A stretch of 64,000 nt of DNA from NCBI RefSeq assembly GCF_001954135.1, contig NZ_MBEQ01000099.1, positions 1 through 64,000 of the forward strand, given 5' to 3'. This DNA comes from Mycobacterium sp. GA-1841 (GTDB lineage: Bacteria > Actinomycetota > Actinomycetes > Mycobacteriales > Mycobacteriaceae). The stretch's first letter is position 1; each line of letters starts with the position of its first letter. This document shows, piece by piece, positions 7,639-15,457 of this stretch. A program made the translations under genes and the position numbers. Under the pieces are notes generated by a model. It was not told the DNA's origin. It worked only from the letters and a program-made list of their open reading frames with translations, and did not search any database.

Positions 7639-9393
7639 ATGATTCAGGAACATCGCTACGACGTCGTCATCGTCGGCGCGGGCGGCGCCGGCATGCGCGC
7701 AGCCGTCGAGGCCGGTCCGCGCGTCCGTACCGCCGTGCTGACCAAGCTGTACCCGACGCGTTCGCACACCGGCGCGGCCCAGGGCGGCATGTGCGCCGCG
7801 CTGGCCAACGTCGAAGAGGACAACTGGGAATGGCACACCTTCGACACCGTCAAGGGCGGCGACTACCTCGCTGACCAGGACGCCGTCGAGATCATGGCCA
7901 AAGAGGCCATCGACGCGGTGCTGGACCTCGAGAAGATGGGCATGCCGTTCAACCGGACGCCCGAGGGCCGCATCGACCAGCGCCGCTTCGGCGGACACAC
8001 CCGCGACCACGGCAAGGCCCCGGTGCGCCGCGCCTGTTACGCCGCCGACCGCACCGGCCACATGATCCTGCAGACGCTGTACCAAAACTGCGTCAAGCAC
8101 GACGTGGAGTTCTTCAACGAGTTCTACGCGCTGGACATCGCGCTGACCGAGACCCCGGCCGGCCCGGTGGCCACCGGCGTCATCGCCTACGAGTTGGCGA
8201 CCGGTGACATCCACGTCTTCCACGCCAAGGCGATCGTGTTCGCCACCGGCGGCAGCGGCCGGATGTACAAGACCACCTCCAATGCCCACACGCTGACCGG
8301 TGACGGCCTGGGCATCATCTTCCGCAAGGGACTTCCCTTGGAGGACATGGAGTTCCACCAGTTCCACCCGACAGGTCTGGCCGGCCTGGGCATCCTGATC
8401 TCCGAGGCCGTGCGCGGTGAGGGTGGCCGGTTGCTCAACGGCGAGGGCGAGCGGTTCATGGAGCGCTACGCGCCGACGATCGTCGACCTCGCGCCGCGTG
8501 ACATCGTCGCCCGGTCGATGGTGCTCGAAGTGCTCGAAGGCCGCGGCGCCGGACCGAACAAGGACTACGTCTACATCGACGTGCGCCACCTCGGCGAGGA
8601 CGTGCTGGAGGCCAAGCTTCCCGACATCACCGAGTTCGCCCGCACCTACCTGGGCGTGGACCCGGTCACCGAACTGGTGCCGGTCTACCCGACCTGCCAC
8701 TACGTCATGGGCGGCATCCCAACCACGGTCCACGGCCAGGTGCTGCGCGACAACACGAACGTCATCCCCGGCCTCTACGCCGCCGGTGAGTGTGCGTGCG
8801 TGTCGGTGCACGGCGCCAACCGCCTGGGCACCAACTCGCTGCTGGACATCAACGTGTTCGGCCGTCGCGCCGGCATCGCCGCCGCCGAGTACGCCGCCAA
8901 CCACAACCACGTCGACCTGCCGGAGAACCCGGCCGACATGGTGGTCGGCTGGGTGGGCGACATCCTCTCCGAGCACGGCAACGAGCGCGTCGCCGACATC
9001 CGCACCGCGCTGCAGCAGTCGATGGACAACAACGCCGCGGTGTTCCGCACCGAGGAAACGCTCAAGCAGGCGCTGACCGACATCCACGCCCTCAAGGAGC
9101 GCTACGCCCGAATCACCGTGCACGACAAGGGCAAGCGCTACAACAGCGACCTGCTCGAAGCCATCGAGCTGGGCTTCCTGCTGGAGCTGGCCGAGGTGAC
9201 CGTCGTCGGTGCGCTCAACCGCAAGGAGTCCCGCGGCGGGCACGCGCGTGAGGATTACCCGAACCGCGACGACACCAACTACCTGCGCCACACCATGGCT
9301 TACAAGGAAGGCTCGGAGCTGCTTTCCGACATCCGGCTGGACTACAAGCCCGTGGTCCAGACCCGGTACGAGCCGATGGAAAGGAAGTACTGA
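7639..9393 (+). CDS. sdhA: Succinate dehydrogenase flavoprotein subunit
   Basis: 584 residues. Succinate oxidation occurs at this subunit, with electrons passing to SdhB. The N-terminal dinucleotide fold VIVGAGGAGMR is present, and His43 in RSHTGAAQGG is the site of covalent FAD attachment. HPTG, RGEGG and the active-site GGHTRDHGKAPVRR segment (catalytic Arg and His) are intact. Length and motifs match bacterial SdhA/FrdA. Start chosen at the ATG following GGGAG. Third gene of sdhCDAB. Confidence 0.97.
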   Translation: MIQEHRYDVVIVGAGGAGMRAAVEAGPRVRTAVLTKLYPTRSHTGAAQGGMCAALANVEEDNWEWHTFDTVKGGDYLADQDAVEIMAKEAIDAVLDLEKMGMPFNRTPEGRIDQRRFGGHTRDHGKAPVRRACYAADRTGHMILQTLYQNCVKHDVEFFNEFYALDIALTETPAGPVATGVIAYELATGDIHVFHAKAIVFATGGSGRMYKTTSNAHTLTGDGLGIIFRKGLPLEDMEFHQFHPTGLAGLGILISEAVRGEGGRLLNGEGERFMERYAPTIVDLAPRDIVARSMVLEVLEGRGAGPNKDYVYIDVRHLGEDVLEAKLPDITEFARTYLGVDPVTELVPVYPTCHYVMGGIPTTVHGQVLRDNTNVIPGLYAAGECACVSVHGANRLGTNSLLDINVFGRRAGIAAAEYAANHNHVDLPENPADMVVGWVGDILSEHGNERVADIRTALQQSMDNNAAVFRTEETLKQALTDIHALKERYARITVHDKGKRYNSDLLEAIELGFLLELAEVTVVGALNRKESRGGHAREDYPNRDDTNYLRHTMAYKEGSELLSDIRLDYKPVVQTRYEPMERKY

Positions 9394-9395
9394 CC

Positions 9396-10181
9396 GTGAG
9401 TGCACCTGTCATCGATAAGCCCGAAGCCGGCGATCCGCCGCTGCCCCCGGTCCCCGAGGGTGCGGTCATGGTGACCCTCAAGATCGCCCGGTTCGACCCC
9501 GAAAACCCCGACGCCGCCGGCTGGCAGAGCTTCCGCGTGCCCTGCCTGCCCTCGGACCGGCTGCTCAACCTGCTGCTGTACGTGAAGGGCTACCTGGACG
9601 GCACGCTGACGTTCCGCCGGTCCTGCGCGCACGGCGTGTGCGGTAGCGACGCCATGCGGATCAACGGGGTGAACCGGCTGGCCTGCAAGGTGCTGATGCG
9701 CGACATGCTGCCGAAGAAGGCTTCGAAGCAGCTGACCATCACCATCGAGCCGATCCGCGGCCTGCCCGTGGAGAAGGACCTCGTGGTGGACATGGAGCCG
9801 TTCTTCGACGCCTACCGCGCCGTCAAGCCGTTCCTGATCACCAGCGGAAACCCGCCCACGAAGGAGCGCATCCAGAGCGCCACCGACCGGGCCCGCTACG
9901 ACGACACCACCAAGTGCATCCTGTGTGCCTGCTGCACGACGTCGTGCCCGGTGTACTGGAGCGAAGGGTCGTACTTCGGCCCCGCCGCGATCGTCAACGC
10001 GCACCGGTTCATCTTCGACTCGCGTGACGAGGCCGCCGCCGAGCGGTTGGACATCCTCAACGAGGTCGACGGTGTGTGGCGCTGCCGCACCACGTTCAAC
10101 TGCACCGAGGCCTGCCCGCGTGGCATCCAGGTGACCCAGGCGATCCAGGAGGTCAAGCGCGCGTTGATGTTCGCGCGTTAG
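9396..10181 (+). CDS. sdhB: Succinate dehydrogenase iron-sulfur subunit
   Basis: 261 residues from a GTG two bases after the sdhA stop. The [2Fe-2S] ligand set is Cys77, Cys82, Asp85 and Cys97, the Asp-containing variant known from E. coli SdhB. The C-terminal ferredoxin-like domain has Cys174, Cys177, Cys180, Cys184 (CILCACCTTSC) and Cys230, Cys236, Cys240, giving the [4Fe-4S] and [3Fe-4S] clusters. It passes electrons from SdhA to quinone in the membrane. It is the last gene of the operon; a strong hairpin follows. Confidence 0.97.
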   Translation: MSAPVIDKPEAGDPPLPPVPEGAVMVTLKIARFDPENPDAAGWQSFRVPCLPSDRLLNLLLYVKGYLDGTLTFRRSCAHGVCGSDAMRINGVNRLACKVLMRDMLPKKASKQLTITIEPIRGLPVEKDLVVDMEPFFDAYRAVKPFLITSGNPPTKERIQSATDRARYDDTTKCILCACCTTSCPVYWSEGSYFGPAAIVNAHRFIFDSRDEAAAERLDILNEVDGVWRCRTTFNCTEACPRGIQVTQAIQEVKRALMFAR

Positions 10182-10196
10182 ATCTTTGTGCCGAGT

Positions 10197-10243
10197 GTGA
10201 AGAAGATCGCGAGATTTTTCGAAAATCTCGCGATCTTCTTCAC
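10197..10243. terminator. 47-bp perfect palindrome (copy 1), likely bidirectional terminator
   Basis: Two 22-base arms that are exact reverse complements (10197-10218 and 10222-10243) flank a TCG loop. The arms begin GTGAAGAAGATCGCG and end in a T run and A run next to the loop. It lies between the convergent 3' ends of sdhB and the DUF559 gene, as expected for a terminator. A same-length, 40/47-identical copy lies at 11154-11200, so it also behaves as a repeat element. Confidence 0.75.
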
Positions 10244-10251
10244 GTTGGGCA

Positions 10252-11013
10252 TCAGAAGGGAGCGCCGGCGTCCCGGAGGGCTTGGCGGGTGCGGTCGATG
10301 ATGATGCGTTGGCGGTGACGTAGCAGATCAGCGCCGACGCGAACGATGCGCCAACCGAGTTCGCGGTACTGGGCATCCTGATCGATGTCCTTGGTGCGCT
10401 GTCGCGGATCGGTCCAGTGTTGAATGCCGTCGTACTGCACGCCGACCTTCCATTCCGGCCAACCCATGTCAATGCGGCCGACCCACGTATATCCGTCGAA
10501 CACGTTGATCTGGGTCTTGGTCGGGCGCATGCCCGCTTTCGTGTACACCAGTCGGAGCCGGGTTTCCTGCGGCGACTCGGCGCCATAGTCGGCAAGATCC
10601 AACACCTTCCGCAACTGCACGAGCCCGCGCACGCCGCGGTGATTTTCGATAAGTGCTTGAACCTCAACAAGTTTCAGATCGCAAGCCTGCAGCAGGGCGT
10701 CGACCCGCTCGACGGCGACCGATAACCCCGGCCGGCGGCCCAGGTCGAATGCGGTCCTGGCCGGGGTCGTTGTCTGGATTCCGCGCACCCGGCCGACTTC
10801 CCCGTCGGCCAGGGTGTCGCTGTGCATGACGATCCCGCCGGTCTTGTGGCGGCTGGAGTGGATCAGCTCAGCGGGCAGTTGCGCGTCGATCCACCGAGAG
10901 CCGTGCAGCGCGGAAGCTGACATGCCCGCCGCGACAGCGCGCCGGCCCGACCACAGCCAGGCCGCGACCGCCCGGTCGATGGGGGTGAGCACCGATCCAC
11001 GTGGCACGTACAC
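10252..11013 (-). CDS. AbiEi-like / DUF559 (VSR-fold) protein, 5' frameshifted
   Basis: The surviving frame has 253 codons from a GTG at 11013. It has the mycobacterial 'AbiEi-type antitoxin domain plus DUF559' layout: a winged-helix-like N-terminus (LHGSRWIDA) and a C-terminal VSR-endonuclease-like domain (RIDMGWPEWKVGVQYDG, then QHW). The usual first 35 residues are present upstream but in two frames: an ATG at 11105 opens MSLAFLGAEALAAG, and one base is missing before QVNRDQLTTNYDLLHRNVYV, which joins the surviving frame. The product is therefore truncated or the gene is dead. The core reads VQYDG where homologues as I recall them have VEYDG, a possible loss of an acidic residue. Palindromes bracket the gene. 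Confidence 0.75.
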   Translation of the reverse strand: MYVPRGSVLTPIDRAVAAWLWSGRRAVAAGMSASALHGSRWIDAQLPAELIHSSRHKTGGIVMHSDTLADGEVGRVRGIQTTTPARTAFDLGRRPGLSVAVERVDALLQACDLKLVEVQALIENHRGVRGLVQLRKVLDLADYGAESPQETRLRLVYTKAGMRPTKTQINVFDGYTWVGRIDMGWPEWKVGVQYDGIQHWTDPRQRTKDIDQDAQYRELGWRIVRVGADLLRHRQRIIIDRTRQALRDAGAPF

Positions 11014-11153
11014 ATTCCGGTGGAGCAGGTCGTAGTTGGTGGTCAGCTGATCCCGGTTGACTTGCCCGCGGCCAACGCCTCAGCGCCCAGAAACGCCAGT
11101 GACATGACAAATAGGACGCCGCGCAGGTCACCAGGGTTCCACCTGCGCCGAAG

Positions 11154-11200
11154 GTGAACAAAATCGCGAGATTTTCAGAGAATCTGGCCATCTTCTTCAC
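11154..11200. repeat. 47-bp degenerate palindrome (copy 2)
   Basis: It has the same length as the element at 10197-10243 and matches at 40 of 47 positions, including both outermost segments (GTGAA at one end, ATCTTCTTCAC at the other). Several arm pairings are broken, so it is a decayed palindrome. The two copies lie just outside the two ends of the DUF559 gene. A partial 16-base match occurs at 23745-23760. Confidence 0.65.
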
Positions 11201-11215
11201 ATTCGACGAGGCGGC

Positions 11216-11241
11216 GTCACACACTCAGGGGCTGTCTCGTC
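11216..11241 (+). promoter_or_regulatory. ECF41-type (SigJ) promoter
   Basis: GTCACA at 11216-11221 and CGTC at 11238-11241 are separated by exactly 16 bases. This fits the published ECF41 promoter pattern (TGTCACA, 16 bases, CGTC) except for the first base. The predicted transcription start falls at or within two bases of the ATG at 11250, so the mRNA would be leaderless. The ECF41 factor sigJ is encoded 1 kb away. Confidence 0.7.
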
Positions 11242-11249
11242 TAACTGGC

Positions 11250-11843
11250 ATGACCGAGACAAAGACACGAATTTCCCCCGTCACCCCCAAACAAGCCGGC
11301 CTGCTGACCCGGGCGATGTACTGGTTCGCCAAGCGTCAGTTCGGTGAGGTGCCCGAACCGTTCACCGTGGCGGCACACCACCCGCGGTTGATGGTCGCCA
11401 ACGGGGTGCACGAAATGCTGTTGAAGAGCGGCTCGAAGAAGCTGCCGGCCGGCGTCCGCGAGCTCGCGGTGTTCTGGACGGCCCGGACCGTCGGCTGCTC
11501 GTGGTGCGTGGACTTCGGCTCCATGCTGATGCGGTTGGACAACCTCGACATGGAGCGGCTCAAGTCGATCGACGACTACGCCACCTCGCCGCTGTTCACC
11601 GATGACGAGCGGGCCGCGATCGCCTACGCGAACGCGATGACCACCGATCCGCACGCCGTCACCGACGAGCAGGTGGCCGATCTGCAACGCCGCTTCGGTG
11701 AGGATGGCGTGATCGAGTTGACCTACCAGATCGGGGTGGAGAACATGCGGGCCCGGATGTACTCGGCGCTCGGGATCACCGAGCAGGGGTTCAACTCCGG
11801 GGATGCGTGCCGGGTGCCGTGGGCGGCTGACGAGCAGGCGTGA
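11250..11843 (+). CDS. Carboxymuconolactone decarboxylase / AhpD-family protein
   Basis: 197 residues from the ATG at 11250, placed at the predicted start of an ECF41-dependent transcript. The CMD domain carries the redox CxxC motif in GCSWCVDFG (about residues 82-90), typical of AhpD-like peroxidase or thiol-reductase members rather than true decarboxylases. ECF41 sigma factors are usually encoded next to exactly this kind of gene, so it is the probable SigJ target. Its 3' end overlaps the end of the convergent oxidoreductase gene by 53 bases. Substrate unknown. Confidence 0.85.
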   Translation: MTETKTRISPVTPKQAGLLTRAMYWFAKRQFGEVPEPFTVAAHHPRLMVANGVHEMLLKSGSKKLPAGVRELAVFWTARTVGCSWCVDFGSMLMRLDNLDMERLKSIDDYATSPLFTDDERAAIAYANAMTTDPHAVTDEQVADLQRRFGEDGVIELTYQIGVENMRARMYSALGITEQGFNSGDACRVPWAADEQA

Positions 11844-12327
11844 TCTCGATGTAAGCCATTGGCACACCGAGAGTTCGACTCCCGGCATCCAGGCTCCGCT
11901 CGAACAACTTCATCGGCAGGCTCCAGTTGGCCGCGATCACCGCGTCGGCGTGCGCGTGTTCTGATTCGTCGAGGATGCGCGCCACACCGGCCACCACCGG
12001 GCCGCTTGGCTTGCCGCGCAGATTGCATCCGACAGCGAGCACGTTGGGGTTGTTGCGAATACGTGTGACCTTGGCGGTCGACGCGTCCGTGCGGACGTAG
12101 AGTTTGCCCGCACCGGCGGGGTCGACGCCGTGGTTGATCGGGCTGGGCACCGCCTCCCCCGAACGCCGGTACGTCACCAACACGATCTGGCGGTAGTTCT
12201 CGAACCCGGTGAAGTCCGATCCGGTCGGTGCGCCGACGTCGAAGGCGTCACGGTGACGCATCTTGTCCATGCCGCGGAACAACAACCGGCTGAAGGTCTG
12301 GGCCAGGGTTCCGGGCTCGTTCGGCAT
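11791..12327 (-). CDS. PPOX-class (flavin/F420-type split-barrel) oxidoreductase
   Basis: 178 residues from the ATG at 12327, which overlaps the sigJ stop (ATGA), so it is translationally coupled to sigJ. The split beta-barrel pattern is visible: YRQIVLVTYRRSGEAVPSPI, then KLYVRTDASTAKVTRIRNNPNV, then GPVVAGVARIL, as in pyridoxamine-phosphate-oxidase-like proteins that use F420 or flavin in mycobacteria. An upstream in-frame start at 12384 would lie inside sigJ. Its 3' 53 bases overlap the convergent CMD gene. Substrate not predictable. Confidence 0.75.
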   Translation of the reverse strand: MPNEPGTLAQTFSRLLFRGMDKMRHRDAFDVGAPTGSDFTGFENYRQIVLVTYRRSGEAVPSPINHGVDPAGAGKLYVRTDASTAKVTRIRNNPNVLAVGCNLRGKPSGPVVAGVARILDESEHAHADAVIAANWSLPMKLFERSLDAGSRTLGVPMAYIEITPARQPPTAPGTHPRS

Positions 12328-13235
12328 CACTGGGCACCTCTCAACGGGGATCCGGTGAACTTGTCCGGGTTGGCGATGTCCCATACCGCGCAGACCAAGC
12401 CGTCGCGGACGGTGAAGATCGTGACCCGCGGCATCATCTCGGGGTAGCCATCACCGGCAGGTGCGCCTGTGGTGTAGACGCCCAACTGGCCATTGACGAG
12501 GGCAAATTGACTGCCTGCCAACCAGTTCGGTCCGTACCGCTTCGCCAGGCCGAGGATGAACCGGGCCACCTTGTCCGGTCCGTGGATGACGCGGGCAGCG
12601 GTCGGGGCGCGCCGGTTCGAATCACCGGTGAACGTGACCTCCGGATGAAGCAACCGGACGACGGCGTCGAGCTCTCCCGACGCCAGGGCGGCCATGAGTT
12701 CCCCTGCGACCTGGTTGTGCAGATCGTCGGGCGACGACGGCGGTGGGTTGTCGGAGACCGCGCGGCGGGCCCGCGAGGCCAACTGCCGGGCCGAGGCGTC
12801 GCTGACTCCGAGCACACCCGCGATTTCGCTGAAGGGCAGTCCGAACCCGTCGTGCAGCACGAAGGCCACCCGTTGATCGGGGGTGAGCCGCTCCAACACC
12901 ACCATCGCGGCGAATCGGGCGTCCTCCCCGGCCACCACGGCGTTGAGCGGATCGTTCGTGTCGAGCCCGGTGACGACGGGTTCGGGCAGCCATTCGCCGT
13001 AATAGGCCTCGCGTCGATGAGCAGCAGAACGCAGCCGGTCCAGCCCCAACCGGCTCACCACGGTGGTCAGCCAGGCCCGCAGGTCGGCAATGGTCGTCTG
13101 GTTGTCGTGCCAGCGCAACCAGGCGTCCTGCACGATGTCTTCGGCATCGGCATAGGTACCCGTCAACCGATAGGCGACCGCCAGCAGGTGCGGCCGCAGC
13201 GCCTCGAACTCGTCGGTGCGCGCCGCAGTGGTCAC
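12327..13235 (-). CDS. sigJ: ECF41-family RNA polymerase sigma factor SigJ
   Basis: 302 residues. Region 2 (residues about 10-75, with AEDIVQDAWLRW) and region 4 (about 110-165, LTPDQRVAFVLHDGFGLPFSEIAGVLG) are followed by a SnoaL-like C-terminal domain (about 175-290, ending DIANPDKFTGSPL). In the ECF41 group this extension replaces an anti-sigma factor and controls activity. Sequence and neighbourhood (next to an Rv3329-type aminotransferase and dacB1) match M. tuberculosis SigJ (Rv3328c), linked there to peroxide stress. A TAGTCT element six bases before the GTG start suggests a leaderless housekeeping promoter. Coupled to the downstream oxidoreductase. Confidence 0.93.
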   Translation of the reverse strand: MTTAARTDEFEALRPHLLAVAYRLTGTYADAEDIVQDAWLRWHDNQTTIADLRAWLTTVVSRLGLDRLRSAAHRREAYYGEWLPEPVVTGLDTNDPLNAVVAGEDARFAAMVVLERLTPDQRVAFVLHDGFGLPFSEIAGVLGVSDASARQLASRARRAVSDNPPPSSPDDLHNQVAGELMAALASGELDAVVRLLHPEVTFTGDSNRRAPTAARVIHGPDKVARFILGLAKRYGPNWLAGSQFALVNGQLGVYTTGAPAGDGYPEMMPRVTIFTVRDGLVCAVWDIANPDKFTGSPLRGAQ

Positions 13236-13257
13236 GAACCCAGACTAGCCGCGTCGA

Positions 13258-13318
13258 GCGTCACGCCAGAGTGGTTGTCGCCCTCGAGCGCCACTCCAGC
13301 GTGACATTCGAGGGCGAC
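13258..13318. terminator. Interleaved inverted repeats between aldehyde dehydrogenase and sigJ
   Basis: Two inverted repeats are interleaved: GTCGCCCTCGA (13277-13287) with TCGAGGGCGAC (13308-13318), and an imperfect GCGTCACGCCAGAGTGG (from 13258) with CCACTCCAGCGTGAC (from 13291). They can form alternative hairpins or a pseudoknot-like fold. Position just after the minus-strand aldehyde dehydrogenase stop at 13334 suggests a terminator. Confidence 0.5.
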
Positions 13319-13333
13319 GGCGACAAACTGAGA

Positions 13334-14821
13334 TCAGCGCTTCGTGAATATCGTGCGGTGCCAGCCCTTTTCGGCAACTCCGGTGATGTCGCTCATCACA
13401 TGCTTGATGGTGAGGTACTCCTCGAACGAGTAGTCGCTCATGTCCTTGCCAAAGCCCGAGGCGCCCACACCGCCGTGCGGCATCTCGCTGATGATCGGGA
13501 TGTGGTCGTTGATCCACACGCACCCGGCGTTGATCTCGCGCGACGCCCGCTGCGCCCGGTACAGGTCACGAGTCCAGGCCGAGGCGGCCAGACCGTATTC
13601 GGTGTCGTTGGCCTGCCGGATCGCGTCGTCATCGTCGGTGAACGCCCGCACCGTCAACACCGGACCGAAGATCTCGTCGCGATACACCTCGGAGGTCTCC
13701 GCGACGTCGGCGATCAGGGTGGGTCGGTAGAACGCGCCGGGCAGATCCGGAACAACGCCGCCGGTGACGACCCGGCCGCCCTGCTGGGGTGCCCGGGCCA
13801 CCATCTGAGCGACCTTGTCGCGGTGCGCGAAGGAAATCAGCGGGCCGAGGTCGGTGTCGGGGTCGTGCGGGTCGCCGACGACGATCTTGCTCATCACCTC
13901 TGCCACCCCGGCGACGAAGTCGTCGTAGAGGTCACGAGCCACGATCGCCCTGGTGGCCGCGGTGCAGTCCTGGCCCGTGTTGATCAGGGAGGCGGCCACG
14001 GCGCCCTGGATGACAGCGTCCAGATCGGCGTCGTCGAACACCACGAACGGCGCCTTGCCGCCCAGTTCCAGTTGGGTGCGGTGACCGTGGGTGGCCGCGG
14101 CGGCCATCACCTTGCGGCCGACGGCGGTCGATCCGGTGAAGGTCACGACGTCGACGTCACGGTGTGCGGCCAGGGCGGTTCCCACGTCGGCGCCACCACC
14201 GGTGACCACGTTGAACACCCCGTCGGGCAGGCCGGCCTCGGTGGCCAGCCGGGCCAGGGTCAGGGTGGTCAGCGGGGTGATCTCGGCCGGCTTGATCACC
14301 ACCGAACAGCCGGCCGCCAGGGCCGGGATGACCTTCCACACCGCCATCTGCAGTGGGTAGTTCCAGGGGGTGATGGTCGCGACGACGCCGACGGCCTCGC
14401 GCCGGATGCTGGAGGTGTGCTCACCCGAGTATTCAGCGGTGGCCTTGCCTTCCAGGCGGCGAGCGGCGCCGGCGAAGAAGTCGATGTTGTCGATGCTGCC
14501 GGGCACGTCGAACTCTCGTGCCAGCCGGACCGGCTTCCCGGTCTGGCTGACCTCCTCGGCGACCAGCTGATCAGCGTGTTCGTCGGCGAGCTTGGCGAGT
14601 TTGGCCAGGACCGCCGACCGTTCGGCCGGGGCGGCCGTCGCCCAGCCCGGGAACGCGTTGCGTGCGGAGGCGACGGCGGCGTCCACGTCGGCCTCGGTGG
14701 CCAAGGAATAATCACCGATCCCCTGGCCCGAGGCCGGGTCGATGATCTGGTGGAGGGGTCCGGCCGTCGCCACCGGTGCACCGTCGATCCAACTGCTCGT
14801 CACATTCACTGCCACACTCAT
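13334..14821 (-). CDS. NAD(P)-dependent aldehyde dehydrogenase, gamma-aminobutyraldehyde type
   Basis: 495 residues from the ATG at 14821; the frame runs to 14887 but homologues start near MSVAVNVTSSWIDG. Catalytic Cys286 (NTGQDCTAATR) and Glu252 (QLELGGKAP) are present, with the cofactor segment TPWNYPLQM and FTGSTAVGRKV. The whole resembles PatD/gamma-aminobutyraldehyde dehydrogenases. It is divergent from an Lrp regulator gene and a class III aminotransferase. Together they suggest a pathway that removes the amino group of an amine such as putrescine and oxidises the resulting aldehyde; this is inference from context. Confidence 0.88.
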   Translation of the reverse strand: MSVAVNVTSSWIDGAPVATAGPLHQIIDPASGQGIGDYSLATEADVDAAVASARNAFPGWATAAPAERSAVLAKLAKLADEHADQLVAEEVSQTGKPVRLAREFDVPGSIDNIDFFAGAARRLEGKATAEYSGEHTSSIRREAVGVVATITPWNYPLQMAVWKVIPALAAGCSVVIKPAEITPLTTLTLARLATEAGLPDGVFNVVTGGGADVGTALAAHRDVDVVTFTGSTAVGRKVMAAAATHGHRTQLELGGKAPFVVFDDADLDAVIQGAVAASLINTGQDCTAATRAIVARDLYDDFVAGVAEVMSKIVVGDPHDPDTDLGPLISFAHRDKVAQMVARAPQQGGRVVTGGVVPDLPGAFYRPTLIADVAETSEVYRDEIFGPVLTVRAFTDDDDAIRQANDTEYGLAASAWTRDLYRAQRASREINAGCVWINDHIPIISEMPHGGVGASGFGKDMSDYSFEEYLTIKHVMSDITGVAEKGWHRTIFTKR

Positions 14822-14944
14822 GGGGCCCCACGGTAACCGAAGACGTGATCCTTCTCTACGCAATCCCGCGTCGGACCCGGGTTGCAACGAAGGATTTCAT
14901 CGATTCAGTTGCCGCAAACAACGGATTCCGTGCACAATCGGTGG
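14822..14944. promoter_or_regulatory. Divergent promoter region with candidate Lrp-type sites
   Basis: This 123-base AT-rich gap separates the aldehyde dehydrogenase gene from the divergent Lrp gene. It contains the near-direct repeats AACGAAGGATT (about 14886) and AACAACGGATT (about 14919), spaced about three helical turns, and a CACAAT hexamer six bases before the lrp ATG. Autoregulation by the Lrp protein is plausible but not demonstrated. Confidence 0.45.
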
Positions 14945-15457
14945 ATGACCAACCCTGAGGGTGCCGACCTTCAGCCCGTGCCATTGCGGGTGAACAATTC
15001 TCGCACCGCCTTTCAGCTCGACGATCTGTCGAAGGCGATCATCGAGAAGCTGCAAGCCGACGGCCGCCGCTCGTACGCCGGAATCGGTAAGGCCGTGGGC
15101 CTGTCCGAGGCCGCGGTGCGCCAGCGGGTGCAACGCATGGTCGACGCCGGCGTCATGCAGATCGTCGCGGTGACCGATCCGCTGCAACTCGGCTTCGCCC
15201 GCCAGGCCATGATCGGCATCCGCTGCACCGGCGACACCCTCAAGTTGGCCGAAAAGCTCTCGGCCCTCGAAGCCGTGGACTACGTCGTGCTGACGGCCGG
15301 ATCCTTCGACGCGATCGTCGAGGTGGTGTGTGAGGACGACGACAGCCTGCTCGAACTCCTCAACACCGAGATCCGCTCGCTGCCCGGGGTCATCACCACC
15401 GAAACCCTCGTATACCTCAAACTCGTCAAACAGCAATACAACTGGGGAACCCGATGA
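14945..15457 (+). CDS. Lrp/AsnC-family transcriptional regulator
   Basis: 170 residues from the ATG at 14945. The helix-turn-helix (about residues 25-75, LDDLSKAIIEKLQADGRRSYAGIGKAVGLSEAAVRQRVQRM) is followed by an AsnC ligand-binding domain (about 85-160). Upstream in-frame codons lack a ribosome-binding site. Its stop overlaps the ATG of the aminotransferase (ATGA), so the regulator and enzyme are co-expressed. The likely role is amine- or amino-acid-responsive control of the aminotransferase and the divergent aldehyde dehydrogenase. Confidence 0.9.
   Translation: MTNPEGADLQPVPLRVNNSRTAFQLDDLSKAIIEKLQADGRRSYAGIGKAVGLSEAAVRQRVQRMVDAGVMQIVAVTDPLQLGFARQAMIGIRCTGDTLKLAEKLSALEAVDYVVLTAGSFDAIVEVVCEDDDSLLELLNTEIRSLPGVITTETLVYLKLVKQQYNWGTR

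Noticed and set aside
11855..11895. A GAGTTCGACTCCCGG stretch resembling a tRNA T-arm.
   Set aside because: No acceptor, D or anticodon arm can be built around it, and it lies inside the PPOX oxidoreductase coding region.
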